A program made the translations under genes and the position numbers. A DNA stretch of 64,000 nt from DATJPR01 sp963811705 (GTDB lineage: Bacteria > Bacteroidota > Ignavibacteria > UBA10030 > UBA6906). Under the pieces are notes generated by a model. It was not told where the DNA came from. It searched no databases and saw only the letters and a list, made by a program, of their open reading frames with translations. The stretch covers positions 372,001-436,000 of the forward strand of contig CAWESL010000007.1 in the NCBI GenBank assembly GCA_963811705.1, in the 5' to 3' direction. This document shows positions 1 through 7,791 of this stretch, one piece after another (positions within the stretch are counted from its first letter, which is position 1; the number at the start of each line of letters is the position of its first letter).

Positions 1-263
1 CAGAGCAATGCCCCGAGGAGAACCAGGGCGCGATACGCGATCTTCGCCAAATCCTCGGCTGCTTTGATCTTGTAGAATGAGAAGACGCCGCCGCACCCCA
101 GTCCGAGAAGGGCGAGCGAGAGCGTGATGAAGGCGTAGTCCTGAACAAAAATGACCGACGCGATGCGCGTAGAGACTATCTCAAAACAGAGAATCAAGGC
201 CGACAGAAGAAAGAGCGACAAGTACACGAGGGTGCTGCTATGTTTTCGCCTGACATCGGTCAT
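1..263 (-). CDS. N-terminal part of a polytopic membrane protein, spermidine-synthase-fusion-like (runs off left edge)
   Basis: Reading leftwards from an ATG at 263 gives an open frame to the window edge. The translation has a short basic N-terminus (MTDVRRKHSS), a hydrophobic helix, then EIVSTRIASVIF followed by FITLSLALLGLGCGGVFSFY. The E-x-x-x-T-R motif followed by SLALLGLG-GG resembles the N-terminal transmembrane part of fused MFS/spermidine synthase-like membrane proteins. That assignment is from memory of the family and the methyltransferase-like half would lie outside the window. The frame stays open upstream to a stop near 456, so a GTG start near 323 is possible; no strong ribosome binding site decides between them. 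The gene lies 209 bp downstream of the xylanase stop on the same strand, so the two could be co-transcribed. Confidence 0.5.
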   Translation of the reverse strand, partial: MTDVRRKHSSTLVYLSLFLLSALILCFEIVSTRIASVIFVQDYAFITLSLALLGLGCGGVFSFYKIKAAEDLAKIAYRALVLLGALL

Positions 264-471
264 CAGTCGGTTTCCGCAGGACAGGAACCATATGAAGGGT
301 CTCGCACGAATTCCCTTCCGCACTGTTCTCTTGCCAGGGCTCGATCCGTTTGCCTCTCCCCCACGCTCCCCTCCCTCCTCAGGAGCATCGCAGTATCGGG
401 GATGGATACTGGACGACTCCTGAAGGAGAGATGCAACGGCGTCGAACCCGCGATACTAGGTTCGCCTGATA

Positions 472-2862
472 CTATTTCACCAGCACAAATTTCTTTGTTT
501 CAGAGAAATTGCCGGCATGGATCTGATAAAAATAGACGCCTGTCGCGAGGTTCTGCGCGTTCATCGTCACGGTGTATTTCCCGGGGACCTGGATCCCATT
601 CACCAGGGTCTGGACCTCTCTCCCCAGAATATCAAATACCCGCAGCGTCACTCGCGAAGTGAACGGAATGGTATACCCGATGCGTGTCGTCGGGTTGAAT
701 GGATTGGGGTAATTCTGGTCCAGCGCGAATGCGGACGGAAGGCCCGTGATCGCCGCCGGTACGCTCATCGGGTTGGTCTTGACATACTGCGCCAGCCACG
801 AGAACGCCGGTCGCGTCGTATAGTCTGCGCGAATCAGAAAACACGTGGGCTGCCACATCTGCCCCTCAAGATATCCCCACAGAGTGATTCCGCGTATTGC
901 ATGATATTGCCAAAAGAGCGGAAAGAGCTTCTGATAGAGCTGCAATTGCTGAGTGTCGTTGGGCGTTCCCGTGTCGCCCAGGTTTCCAAGATCCATCTCC
1001 GAAATATAGATCGGCAACCCGGTGGCCGCAAGCCGGTCCAGATTGCCTCTCATGATGCTCGTATCCGCACTCTCAATTTCAAACCGATGGCATTGCACGC
1101 CTATCCCGTCAATCAAGCCGTGCTGCTTCAACAAATTGATGATCGTGAGATACGAGGTTGTGGCATTGTTGTCGTTGATGATGCCATAATCATTGATCAG
1201 CAGTTTCGCGTTGGGGAGATACGTCCTCGCCATCGCGAATGCATTGACGACCCAGTCCCAGCCTGAGGCACCGTTGCCGCCGAGAGCATTCTTGTAGTTC
1301 GCGCGTCCGCCCACTCCGTCCGGCGGATTATGTCCGTAGAGCGGCTCATTGACGACATCGATCAAATCGATTTGCGGATATCGCTGCCCCACCATCCTGA
1401 TCCATGTCTCGATGTAGCGGGCCTGTGTCGCCGAATCAAGGCTGGAAATCCATGAAGGCTGCTGTTGTCCCCAAATCAAATTGTGATCCTTGAAGATCAG
1501 GTGATGATTGATGGCATAATGGTATGCCGTATCGAGTCCGCTCCAGTTCCATTGCGTCGTATCGGTTGAGACGCCGACAGACCCGAACTTCCCCGCGTTT
1601 CCGACTGTCAGCTGGGTCCAATAGGTCGCAAACCCATTATCCGGCAGGTCATACGCATTCCCGAGGAACTTCCCCTGTCCTTCCGCCAGCGGAGGCCCGT
1701 TGTAGACAATGGCAGTATCCGTGACGCCGACGCCGATCTTGTCGAGAATACCGACGGTGTAATGCAGGCTCGTCTTGCCAAAGGCGAACTTGTCGATCTC
1801 CAGTCCCTTATTTCCTCCGCCGATCTGGAAGGTCGCTTTCAGCGTGTCCTTGTTGACGATAAAGGGGCCGCCTCTGGCACCTTGATAGGCATTCCTGGTC
1901 AGGTTGACCCACTTCCAGATCCCGATGCCGAGGGTACCGGGGCCATCCACAAAGGACCCCTGGTTCGCGACTCCTCCGATCGAGAGCCCGTCGACGGCAA
2001 TCCAATCGCTGCTCAGAACGGCATCCCGTGTCCCGAACCCGTTGCCGTAGAAGAAGCTCCCGGTGGTTCCGCTCGAATCGACGCGAACGCGCGCGAAGAG
2101 ATTGTAGAAACCGGAATCGGCAAACTGAACCTGATACGTGATCACGCGGCTGGTGTCCCCAGGGTTCTCTGCATTCGCCGTGTTGGTGTCCACCTCAACG
2201 TACGTGACGCTGGAATCGGACAGCATCGGGAAATTGCTTCCGCGTTCTCCGGCTTCTGCTTCCACGACGACAGGCCGCTTGCTCGCGTTCGGATCCACAA
2301 CCTGCAGGTTGTCGATGTAGATGCTGTTGCCGGTATCGACCGTTCCGTAGAAATGGATCGGCGCCCTGATAATGGACTGGCCGTCGGTGACGGTGAATTG
2401 CAGAGTATACTTCTGCCAGTGAGTGCTCAGCGTCGCGGGACGGAGTGCACCATATTCAGAATACGAATAGTTCCCAACCGTGAAATTCACCGTCGCGCCG
2501 GCCCTCGCGCTTTTTGCCCAGACGGAGTATGTGTATGTCGCGCCGGGAATCACCCGAATGCTGTCCGCGACGGTTTGAATATCCCATTGGTTCGTTCCCA
2601 GACCATGCACCGTAACCTTCAGCGCGCGGCTCCCCTCCTCGATCGAATCGCTCACAATCTCGAACACTGGTGGCGGGGTGATGCCACTCGCGAATTGCAC
2701 GAGCCATCCTTTGGTGCCCGTCGCCGTAACGTCGCCGACGTTGGAGCTCTCGAACCCCCCGTTCGTCACGATTTGGGCACGCAGCGAAGCGGTGCCGGAT
2801 AGCATCAGCACCGTGGTCGCGACGATCAGTGTCACCAGGTTTTGCAATGCACGTCTCTCCAT
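472..2862 (-). CDS. GH10 endo-1,4-beta-xylanase with two N-terminal carbohydrate-binding modules and T9SS sorting domain
   Basis: This is a 796-aa secreted enzyme that would cut internal beta-1,4 bonds of xylan outside the cell. Residues 1-30 are a signal peptide. Residues about 31-190 look like a CBM4/9-type module (NGGFE start, YIDNLQVVD end), and 195-370 like a second beta-sandwich binding module beginning VVVEAEAG. The GH10 barrel spans about 372-695, with acid/base E506 in DVVNEP and nucleophile E622 in YISEMDL. Residues 712-796 are a T9SS type A sorting domain (QNYPNPFNPTT, ending KKFVLVK). The start is supported by an AAGGAGG ribosome binding site 6 nt upstream. The catalytic domain and sorting signal are certain by motif. 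The exact CBM families are inferred. Confidence 0.93.
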   Translation of the reverse strand: MERRALQNLVTLIVATTVLMLSGTASLRAQIVTNGGFESSNVGDVTATGTKGWLVQFASGITPPPVFEIVSDSIEEGSRALKVTVHGLGTNQWDIQTVADSIRVIPGATYTYSVWAKSARAGATVNFTVGNYSYSEYGALRPATLSTHWQKYTLQFTVTDGQSIIRAPIHFYGTVDTGNSIYIDNLQVVDPNASKRPVVVEAEAGERGSNFPMLSDSSVTYVEVDTNTANAENPGDTSRVITYQVQFADSGFYNLFARVRVDSSGTTGSFFYGNGFGTRDAVLSSDWIAVDGLSIGGVANQGSFVDGPGTLGIGIWKWVNLTRNAYQGARGGPFIVNKDTLKATFQIGGGNKGLEIDKFAFGKTSLHYTVGILDKIGVGVTDTAIVYNGPPLAEGQGKFLGNAYDLPDNGFATYWTQLTVGNAGKFGSVGVSTDTTQWNWSGLDTAYHYAINHHLIFKDHNLIWGQQQPSWISSLDSATQARYIETWIRMVGQRYPQIDLIDVVNEPLYGHNPPDGVGGRANYKNALGGNGASGWDWVVNAFAMARTYLPNAKLLINDYGIINDNNATTSYLTIINLLKQHGLIDGIGVQCHRFEIESADTSIMRGNLDRLAATGLPIYISEMDLGNLGDTGTPNDTQQLQLYQKLFPLFWQYHAIRGITLWGYLEGQMWQPTCFLIRADYTTRPAFSWLAQYVKTNPMSVPAAITGLPSAFALDQNYPNPFNPTTRIGYTIPFTSRVTLRVFDILGREVQTLVNGIQVPGKYTVTMNAQNLATGVYFYQIHAGNFSETKKFVLVK

Positions 2863-2957
2863 CTTCGCCTCCTTTTGCTTTGTTCGATCTTCAACAACTC
2901 GTTGTACCCCATAGCTGCTTCTGTTCGGCCAAGGGTCGGCAACCGCCTGCCGGCTTC

Positions 2958-5192
2958 TCAGTTCTTGCCATTCAAAAGTTCATTGGCCGCATTCGCGAGA
3001 AAAATGTAGTCCGCACAAATATCGATGACCACTTCATTCTCCCCCCACAGGAACGGCCAATCGTCCTTGTTCTCCAGGAAGTCCGGTTTCAACAGGAGCA
3101 CTCCGGGGACAACTCCGCCGGCGATGATTGAAAAATCCGCCCGGTTGTTCCCATAGGCCACCTTTTTCGAACGCGTTCCCACACCTTCAACAAAGGAAAT
3201 ATTGGAATAGGGATGACAGCCGAAGATGTAATCCAGCGCCTTGTAGACATATTCGGGTCCGATCACCTCCGGAAAGCTCTTGTTCAGATAGTAGTTGGTG
3301 ATGGACCAGCTAATCAGCTCGGCGTCTCCCGCCCAACCTCGAGTTCCGATGAGAACGCCATAGGGATTCTGCTGCCCGAGCTTTTCAATTTCGCCCCGGT
3401 ACTTCAGAACATAGTTCTCCAGTTTGGACTTGAATTCTTTGGGCATGTAGGGAACCGCTTTTGCGGCCGATGCAATGTTCCAATCCAGCGCAGCATCCAG
3501 TTGAGGCCAGAGGAGTTCATTGAACCTTCGCGCGTACTGCTCGTCCCTGGTCGTGATGTAGAGCTGCAACGCCGCGCCGGCTTCCGCATTACCAAGGAAC
3601 CACATCATCCTGCCGCTTGCGGGCGGCGGTTCCTGATGTTCCTTCACCCAGGCACTCTTCGCGATGGCGAGCGCTTCAGCCGAGAGCTCGTCGTTGTACC
3701 CCTTCAATGCGCGACTCGCGGCTGCCAACGCAGCGACTGCCGCATAATTCAGTCCGGGCATTTTCGGCGTGAAGACCCATCGGTCATCCAGCGTTCCGCT
3801 GGTCAAGCCATCCGACTCGTACGGTTTCAGCTTCGGGTTGTACAACTTGTTATCGGTGATTGTGGATGCGTCGCCAAGATGATGATACTCATACAGGTGC
3901 GGGAAATTAATCCCCCGGACCGCAAAGCCGACACTCTTGAATTGGGCGACGAGTTGGAGCGTCCCCTGTTCGATCTGTTCCAGAATGTCCGGTTTGCCGT
4001 CGGGGCGATGGATCTCCACGAACCTGGTTTTTTGATCCACGAACGTCTGATCGCGTCTGGGGGCGAATTCCTCCCAGGCATCCACAAAACTCTGGATCGT
4101 CGTACAGTGGTGCGCGGTTTCGATATCAAAATCCCCCGCGTCAAACCACCCTCCGACGTCCAATCCGGGAATATGTTCCAGGGGCTTGTATTTCGTGTGG
4201 GTTGTCGAATCCATCCAGTACCCGTCGAAGTGTCGGATATTGACGGGGGCCTGAAGCGCATCATCGAGGAACGCCGCACCATGCCAGATTCGGTATGCTT
4301 CGCGGACAAGCATATGATCCATCTGGACGGGGAACCAGACATCGAGCGTCGGGTGCCACACGTCGCGGTACACCTGTGTGCCGATCGGGAAGGCATTGGT
4401 GGTCTGTCCGCCGTATTCGATCACATACAAACCGCTATCCCTCACCGGCGTGAAATCGAACTTGACGTAGTTGTAGCGAAGGAATTGCCCCCACGGTTGA
4501 GTGGCGCCGGTGAGCTTTTCGACGCGCCTGCCGTCCGGCATCACCTGATACACCGTCGCTGTCTTGAGAGCGGTGTCGTTCTTATCCAATTCGATCACCG
4601 CGACTTTGGCCTGTGAAGGATGATACCCGACTTGCGAGAAACCGATGACCGGTGTTCGCGTCCAGTTGGGTATCGTGTTCGGCTCAATGTACCATTCCAC
4701 AACCGTACCCGTCCTATTCGCCGGAATAAGACTGCGTACAACGAACCACCCGTTCTGCGCCAAAATGCGGCCATCATACAGCTTCAAGTCTTCCGTTGAA
4801 GTATGAATCCTGACACACCGTTCCGGATCTTCGGGAGCAAGGACCAGTGTCTTGCACGTGGCGAGAGGATCCGGAACAAGAAACTCATTTCTCCCACGGT
4901 CGTCGAATGTTGAATAGCCGTTAAACTGAGGAATCTTCTGCGCGAGCGGACGCACTTCCGCGTTGCTGGATGGATAGAGCGGGAAGATGGCCGGCCGGCC
5001 ATCGGCGAGATACGTCTTTTCAAAATATGCCGAGGGCAAGAACTCGAGATTGAAGCCTGCGCTGCCGACGAGCTTCTCCGGAAGCGGCTTGTCGAGACTC
5101 ACCCGGATAACGAATCCATCGTCCTTCGCCGTCACGGGTGACTCTGGAGTCGAACGCGTACTCCTTGTATCGCAACGTGACTTCGATGGCAT
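2958..5192 (-). CDS. GH9 endoglucanase, main body (frameshifted from its N-terminus)
   Basis: This frame carries the catalytic part of a GH9 cellulase / endo-beta-glucanase. It contains an Ig-like N-terminal domain end (GFSQVGYHPSQAKVAV), the GH9 DAGD motif in GGWFDAGDFD (Asp pair activating water), the late GVGTRS...YGNNRADFS segment that replaces the usual HHR region, and the C-terminal acid in WGENEVVID. No T9SS sorting domain follows; the protein ends ANELLNGKN. The listed start is only the first ATG of this frame. The first ~18 codons are out-of-frame sequence, because the real N-terminus is in the 5020-5499 frame. Removing one base from the GGG run at 5136-5138 (CCC on the coding strand) joins the two into RVT-VT-AKDDGFVIRVS. 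The joined protein would be about 846 aa. It is either a pseudogene or a sequencing indel. Confidence 0.85.
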   Translation of the reverse strand: MPSKSRCDTRSTRSTPESPVTAKDDGFVIRVSLDKPLPEKLVGSAGFNLEFLPSAYFEKTYLADGRPAIFPLYPSSNAEVRPLAQKIPQFNGYSTFDDRGRNEFLVPDPLATCKTLVLAPEDPERCVRIHTSTEDLKLYDGRILAQNGWFVVRSLIPANRTGTVVEWYIEPNTIPNWTRTPVIGFSQVGYHPSQAKVAVIELDKNDTALKTATVYQVMPDGRRVEKLTGATQPWGQFLRYNYVKFDFTPVRDSGLYVIEYGGQTTNAFPIGTQVYRDVWHPTLDVWFPVQMDHMLVREAYRIWHGAAFLDDALQAPVNIRHFDGYWMDSTTHTKYKPLEHIPGLDVGGWFDAGDFDIETAHHCTTIQSFVDAWEEFAPRRDQTFVDQKTRFVEIHRPDGKPDILEQIEQGTLQLVAQFKSVGFAVRGINFPHLYEYHHLGDASTITDNKLYNPKLKPYESDGLTSGTLDDRWVFTPKMPGLNYAAVAALAAASRALKGYNDELSAEALAIAKSAWVKEHQEPPPASGRMMWFLGNAEAGAALQLYITTRDEQYARRFNELLWPQLDAALDWNIASAAKAVPYMPKEFKSKLENYVLKYRGEIEKLGQQNPYGVLIGTRGWAGDAELISWSITNYYLNKSFPEVIGPEYVYKALDYIFGCHPYSNISFVEGVGTRSKKVAYGNNRADFSIIAGGVVPGVLLLKPDFLENKDDWPFLWGENEVVIDICADYIFLANAANELLNGKN

Positions 5193-5499
5193 TGTTCTTC
5201 TTGTCGACAGTGCGGTTGGTCATCACGGGGATCTGGTCCCACTGTTCCGGCGTCGGCTGCAATCGCACCGCACCGCCTGTCGCAGTGCGCACACCGTGAT
5301 GGATGATCTCTATGCCCGAGGTCTTCTCATCAAAAAAGAATCCGTTGTACTCGTTGCTGAAAACGAGGATGTTGGCACCTCGCTCCTCAAAATATCCCAA
5401 CTCGTTGATTCGAAGCGTTTGCGCAAGCCCGCTCGACACCATGAATAAGCATAGCACAACCATGGAAATTCGCCGCGGAAAACGGTCGGAGAGATTCAT
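5020..5499 (-). CDS. N-terminal portion of the frameshifted GH9 endoglucanase (signal peptide and first domain)
   Basis: The first ~120 residues are the missing N-terminus of the GH9 gene at 2958-5192. They comprise a signal peptide (MNLSDRFPRR, hydrophobic core, cleavage near SSGLAQ) and then a beta-rich domain (LRINELGYFEERGANILVF ... DQIPVMTN ... VTLRYKEYAF). After RVT at about 5138 the frame departs into low-complexity Arg/Gln-rich translation ending ALGIF, typical of out-of-frame reading. The other frame resumes the expected fold at AKDDGFVIRVS. Only positions 5138-5499 should be counted as genuine coding. No strong ribosome binding site precedes the ATG. The gene follows the same orientation as the xylanase. 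Confidence 0.75.
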   Translation of the reverse strand: MNLSDRFPRRISMVVLCLFMVSSGLAQTLRINELGYFEERGANILVFSNEYNGFFFDEKTSGIEIIHHGVRTATGGAVRLQPTPEQWDQIPVMTNRTVDKKNNAIEVTLRYKEYAFDSRVTRDGEGRWIRYPGESRQAASGEARRQRRLQSRVLALGIF

Positions 5500-5625
5500 G
5501 CGGACCCCAAACTGTTCATTGCTGTATAGGGACTACCTGGGTACTACAGAAGCGGCCTCTAGCAAGAGACGTCGGCTTCCAAACTTCTCCGGAGAGGAGG
5601 CCTGCAATCGTCGGTACGTGCCCTG

Positions 5626-5736
5626 CTAGTGCCCCTCCAACTATATGATCCTCCCCAAAAAAAAGGGGACACAGTGCTCGTTCCAACTACAAAAAATGAC
5701 CAGGCTTGTCAATTGAATTAGTTGGACCGGCACTAG
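5626..5736. repeat. Small inverted-repeat element (imperfect 18-bp terminal repeats)
   Basis: CTAGTGCCCCTCCAACTA at 5626-5643 is the reverse complement of TAGTTGGACCGGCACTAG at 5719-5736 except for two bases. The repeats enclose about 75 bp containing an A/T-rich stretch and the block AAAAAAAAGGGGACA. The right repeat overlaps the stop codon of the PPIase gene (5733-5735). The arrangement resembles a MITE/REP-type remnant. It could also serve as a transcription terminator between the PPIase gene and the GH9 gene. No transposase was seen nearby. Confidence 0.45.
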
Positions 5737-7490
5737 TTCACCGGCGCGCGACTTTGTAATAGCATCCGATCCAACGCTGTCTCTCGGACGGATGCCGAGT
5801 ATTTGGCTCTCAAGGACTTTTCCACACTTGCTTCCAATTTCTCCCGTTGATACTTCACGAAATCCTGGCCCATTGTTGCAAGCGCCTCCTCGAAACTCAA
5901 CTGTTTCTCCTCGCGGACACCAACAGCTTTAATGAGGGCCACTTTCGTTTTTCCCATTTCGTCCTGGAATTCAATCGGTCCCGCAACTTGGTTCAGAACC
6001 AGCTTCATTGCGGCTTCAGCCAGGTACGGTGGCTCGTCCCCGAAATACGTTGCCAGGGTACCGTCCTTCTTCCGAATGTACGTCTTGACGTCGATGACCG
6101 GCGCGAGTTTCTGGAACGGGGTCCCGGCCGCGAGTTTTTCCTTCATCGCTTCGATCCTCGCGGGGATTGAGTCGATCACGGCGTAGATATTGACCTTCGC
6201 AAGCTGATAGTAAAGCGAGTCCTTGTTCGCGGCGTAGAATTGTTTCTGCGCCTGTTCCGTCAATGCGGGGATCTTCTCCTCGATCTCCTTCTGGTTATAC
6301 AGCCGAACGATCCGTTCCTTGAGCGTTGGGTCTGTGCTGTGCGGGTTAAAGACGGATTGCTCAAGTCCCAGCGACCGCGCCATCCGAACAAGCCGATCCA
6401 GGCGCAAGGCTTCCGTGATCACACTTTTAATATCACCTGCCGTGAAGGTCCCCTTGTCCGGCAGGGTCAGAACGTCGCGAACGAGACGGAGATATTCTTT
6501 GAGATCAACGACCCCGCCCTTGTACCTCATGATCACGGGGTTCACTCCACCCGCCAGGACCCGCTCCAGCGTATCGACGTACGGTCCGGCATAGAATCCC
6601 GGGATGTTGGACCAGCGGAGCAGGGTTTTTATCGCGGCCGCATTCCAGTGCATCCCTTTGTCATTGACCAAACTGGTCTTTAGGCGGTTGTACTCGTCCT
6701 GACTCTCCTGGGTCGACGAGATGGCTAACGCACTGACAATTTCGTCTTTCATTTTCGTGAAGGGTTCAACTGTCACAGGCGTGGTGCGCATCGCTTTTGC
6801 AACGGTGAGTCCCGTGGGTGTCAGGAAGACCGTCGATTGTCCCGGCGCGAGGGCGAACATGATGGCCGCGGACTCATCGTTCAGACTGCGTCTCCACGAG
6901 ACGGTCTCTGTATCCTCCGGCGCCAGCGGCGCCTGGATCCACGCTCGGCACGCAGCGACGAGAGATTCATACGACGCGCCCCGACGTCTGGCCGCGTCGA
7001 GCCGCCCGGCGAAGGAACGCACGGTCCCCCCCTTTTTTGTTCGTGCAAGTCCGGTGGTATCGATGACAAACACGCGGCACACAAGTTCGTGCTTCATTCG
7101 CTCGTACGTCGCTCTCACCGTCGTCTCATTGACGTATTTCCGGACAATCTGGGTATTGTAGTACGCAATCGCGAGTTCCTCGCTTATCACGCGGCGATTA
7201 TGCGCGAGAAGCGCCTCATCGTTCTGCAACCCGAGTGCAATAAAGTCGAGCCGCTTCATCTGCTGGATAATCATGTCATCCAGGGCTTTTTTGTACGCGA
7301 ACCCGAAGGGCTTTCTGTCGTACATCCGATCATAGAATTTGTCCCGCACCGTCTTCGCGACTTGCGCGAAAGTGATGGCACAGTCCGGACCGATGGTCGC
7401 GACGGTATCATCACCCCCGGGGTACGATTTCCCGGGCGTTGCTATGACGAAGACTGAAAGCAACAGCAAGAACAACACGTGGCTCTTCAT
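5733..7490 (-). CDS. Exported peptidyl-prolyl isomerase, parvulin/SurA-like
   Basis: This is a 585-aa protein with a signal peptide (MKSHVLFLLLLSVFVIATPG) followed by helical SurA/PrsA-like segments. It has a long charged helical region (ITFAQVAKTVRD ... IIQQMKRLDF ... NRRVISEELAIAYY), two PPIC-type regions (first with LAPGQSTVFLTPTGLTVAKAM, second with FQKLAPVIDVKTYIRKKDG ... GDEPPYLAEAAMKLVLNQVAGPIEF) and a helical C-terminus. It would assist folding of exported or outer-membrane proteins in the periplasm. The start at 7490 is chosen over an upstream in-frame start at 7655 because it begins a clean signal peptide and has AGGGGACACA just before it. It sits between the secreted GH9 and a T9SS beta-helix protein, so it may serve the secreted hydrolases. 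Client specificity is unknown. Confidence 0.75.
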   Translation of the reverse strand: MKSHVLFLLLLSVFVIATPGKSYPGGDDTVATIGPDCAITFAQVAKTVRDKFYDRMYDRKPFGFAYKKALDDMIIQQMKRLDFIALGLQNDEALLAHNRRVISEELAIAYYNTQIVRKYVNETTVRATYERMKHELVCRVFVIDTTGLARTKKGGTVRSFAGRLDAARRRGASYESLVAACRAWIQAPLAPEDTETVSWRRSLNDESAAIMFALAPGQSTVFLTPTGLTVAKAMRTTPVTVEPFTKMKDEIVSALAISSTQESQDEYNRLKTSLVNDKGMHWNAAAIKTLLRWSNIPGFYAGPYVDTLERVLAGGVNPVIMRYKGGVVDLKEYLRLVRDVLTLPDKGTFTAGDIKSVITEALRLDRLVRMARSLGLEQSVFNPHSTDPTLKERIVRLYNQKEIEEKIPALTEQAQKQFYAANKDSLYYQLAKVNIYAVIDSIPARIEAMKEKLAAGTPFQKLAPVIDVKTYIRKKDGTLATYFGDEPPYLAEAAMKLVLNQVAGPIEFQDEMGKTKVALIKAVGVREEKQLSFEEALATMGQDFVKYQREKLEASVEKSLRAKYSASVRETALDRMLLQSRAPVN

Positions 7491-7791
7491 TGTGTCCCCT
7501 GGCCTGGTGGTTCGCAGCGGCAAAAATGGTCTCCACAGTGTGACGGCGGTTGATGCGGAGGGAAGCGGGAGCAGGCTGGTACCGGGGCGATTGGCAGCGG
7601 AGTATCCGCCGCAGGCAGTAGTACCGCAGACTGTGATCGCACCTTCAAAAGGCAACCGCCACCAACGTGGAAGATCTCCTTAATAAACCGCCTTGCGGGG
7701 GGCCGCCGAAACTGGCCGACCCTGCCGCAAGGCTGCATGATCCTAGTGGACAAGACTCAAACACTACGCTACGTGTCCACCACACCACTCG
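7491..7791. other. Intergenic region upstream of the PPIase gene, no gene seen
   Basis: About 300 bp separate the PPIase start from the stop of the beta-helix protein gene. CCTTGCGG (7691-7698) and CCGCAAGG (7725-7732) can pair. So can GTGGACA (7746-7752) and TGTCCAC (7774-7780). Either could act as a terminator for the upstream gene or as leader structure of the PPIase mRNA, but neither has a U-tract. An 88-aa open frame here has no recognisable domain and I do not call it. Confidence 0.4.

Noticed and set aside
7487..7753. Open frame of 88 codons upstream of the PPIase
   Set aside because: Overlaps the PPIase start region, has no conserved feature and no convincing ribosome binding site.
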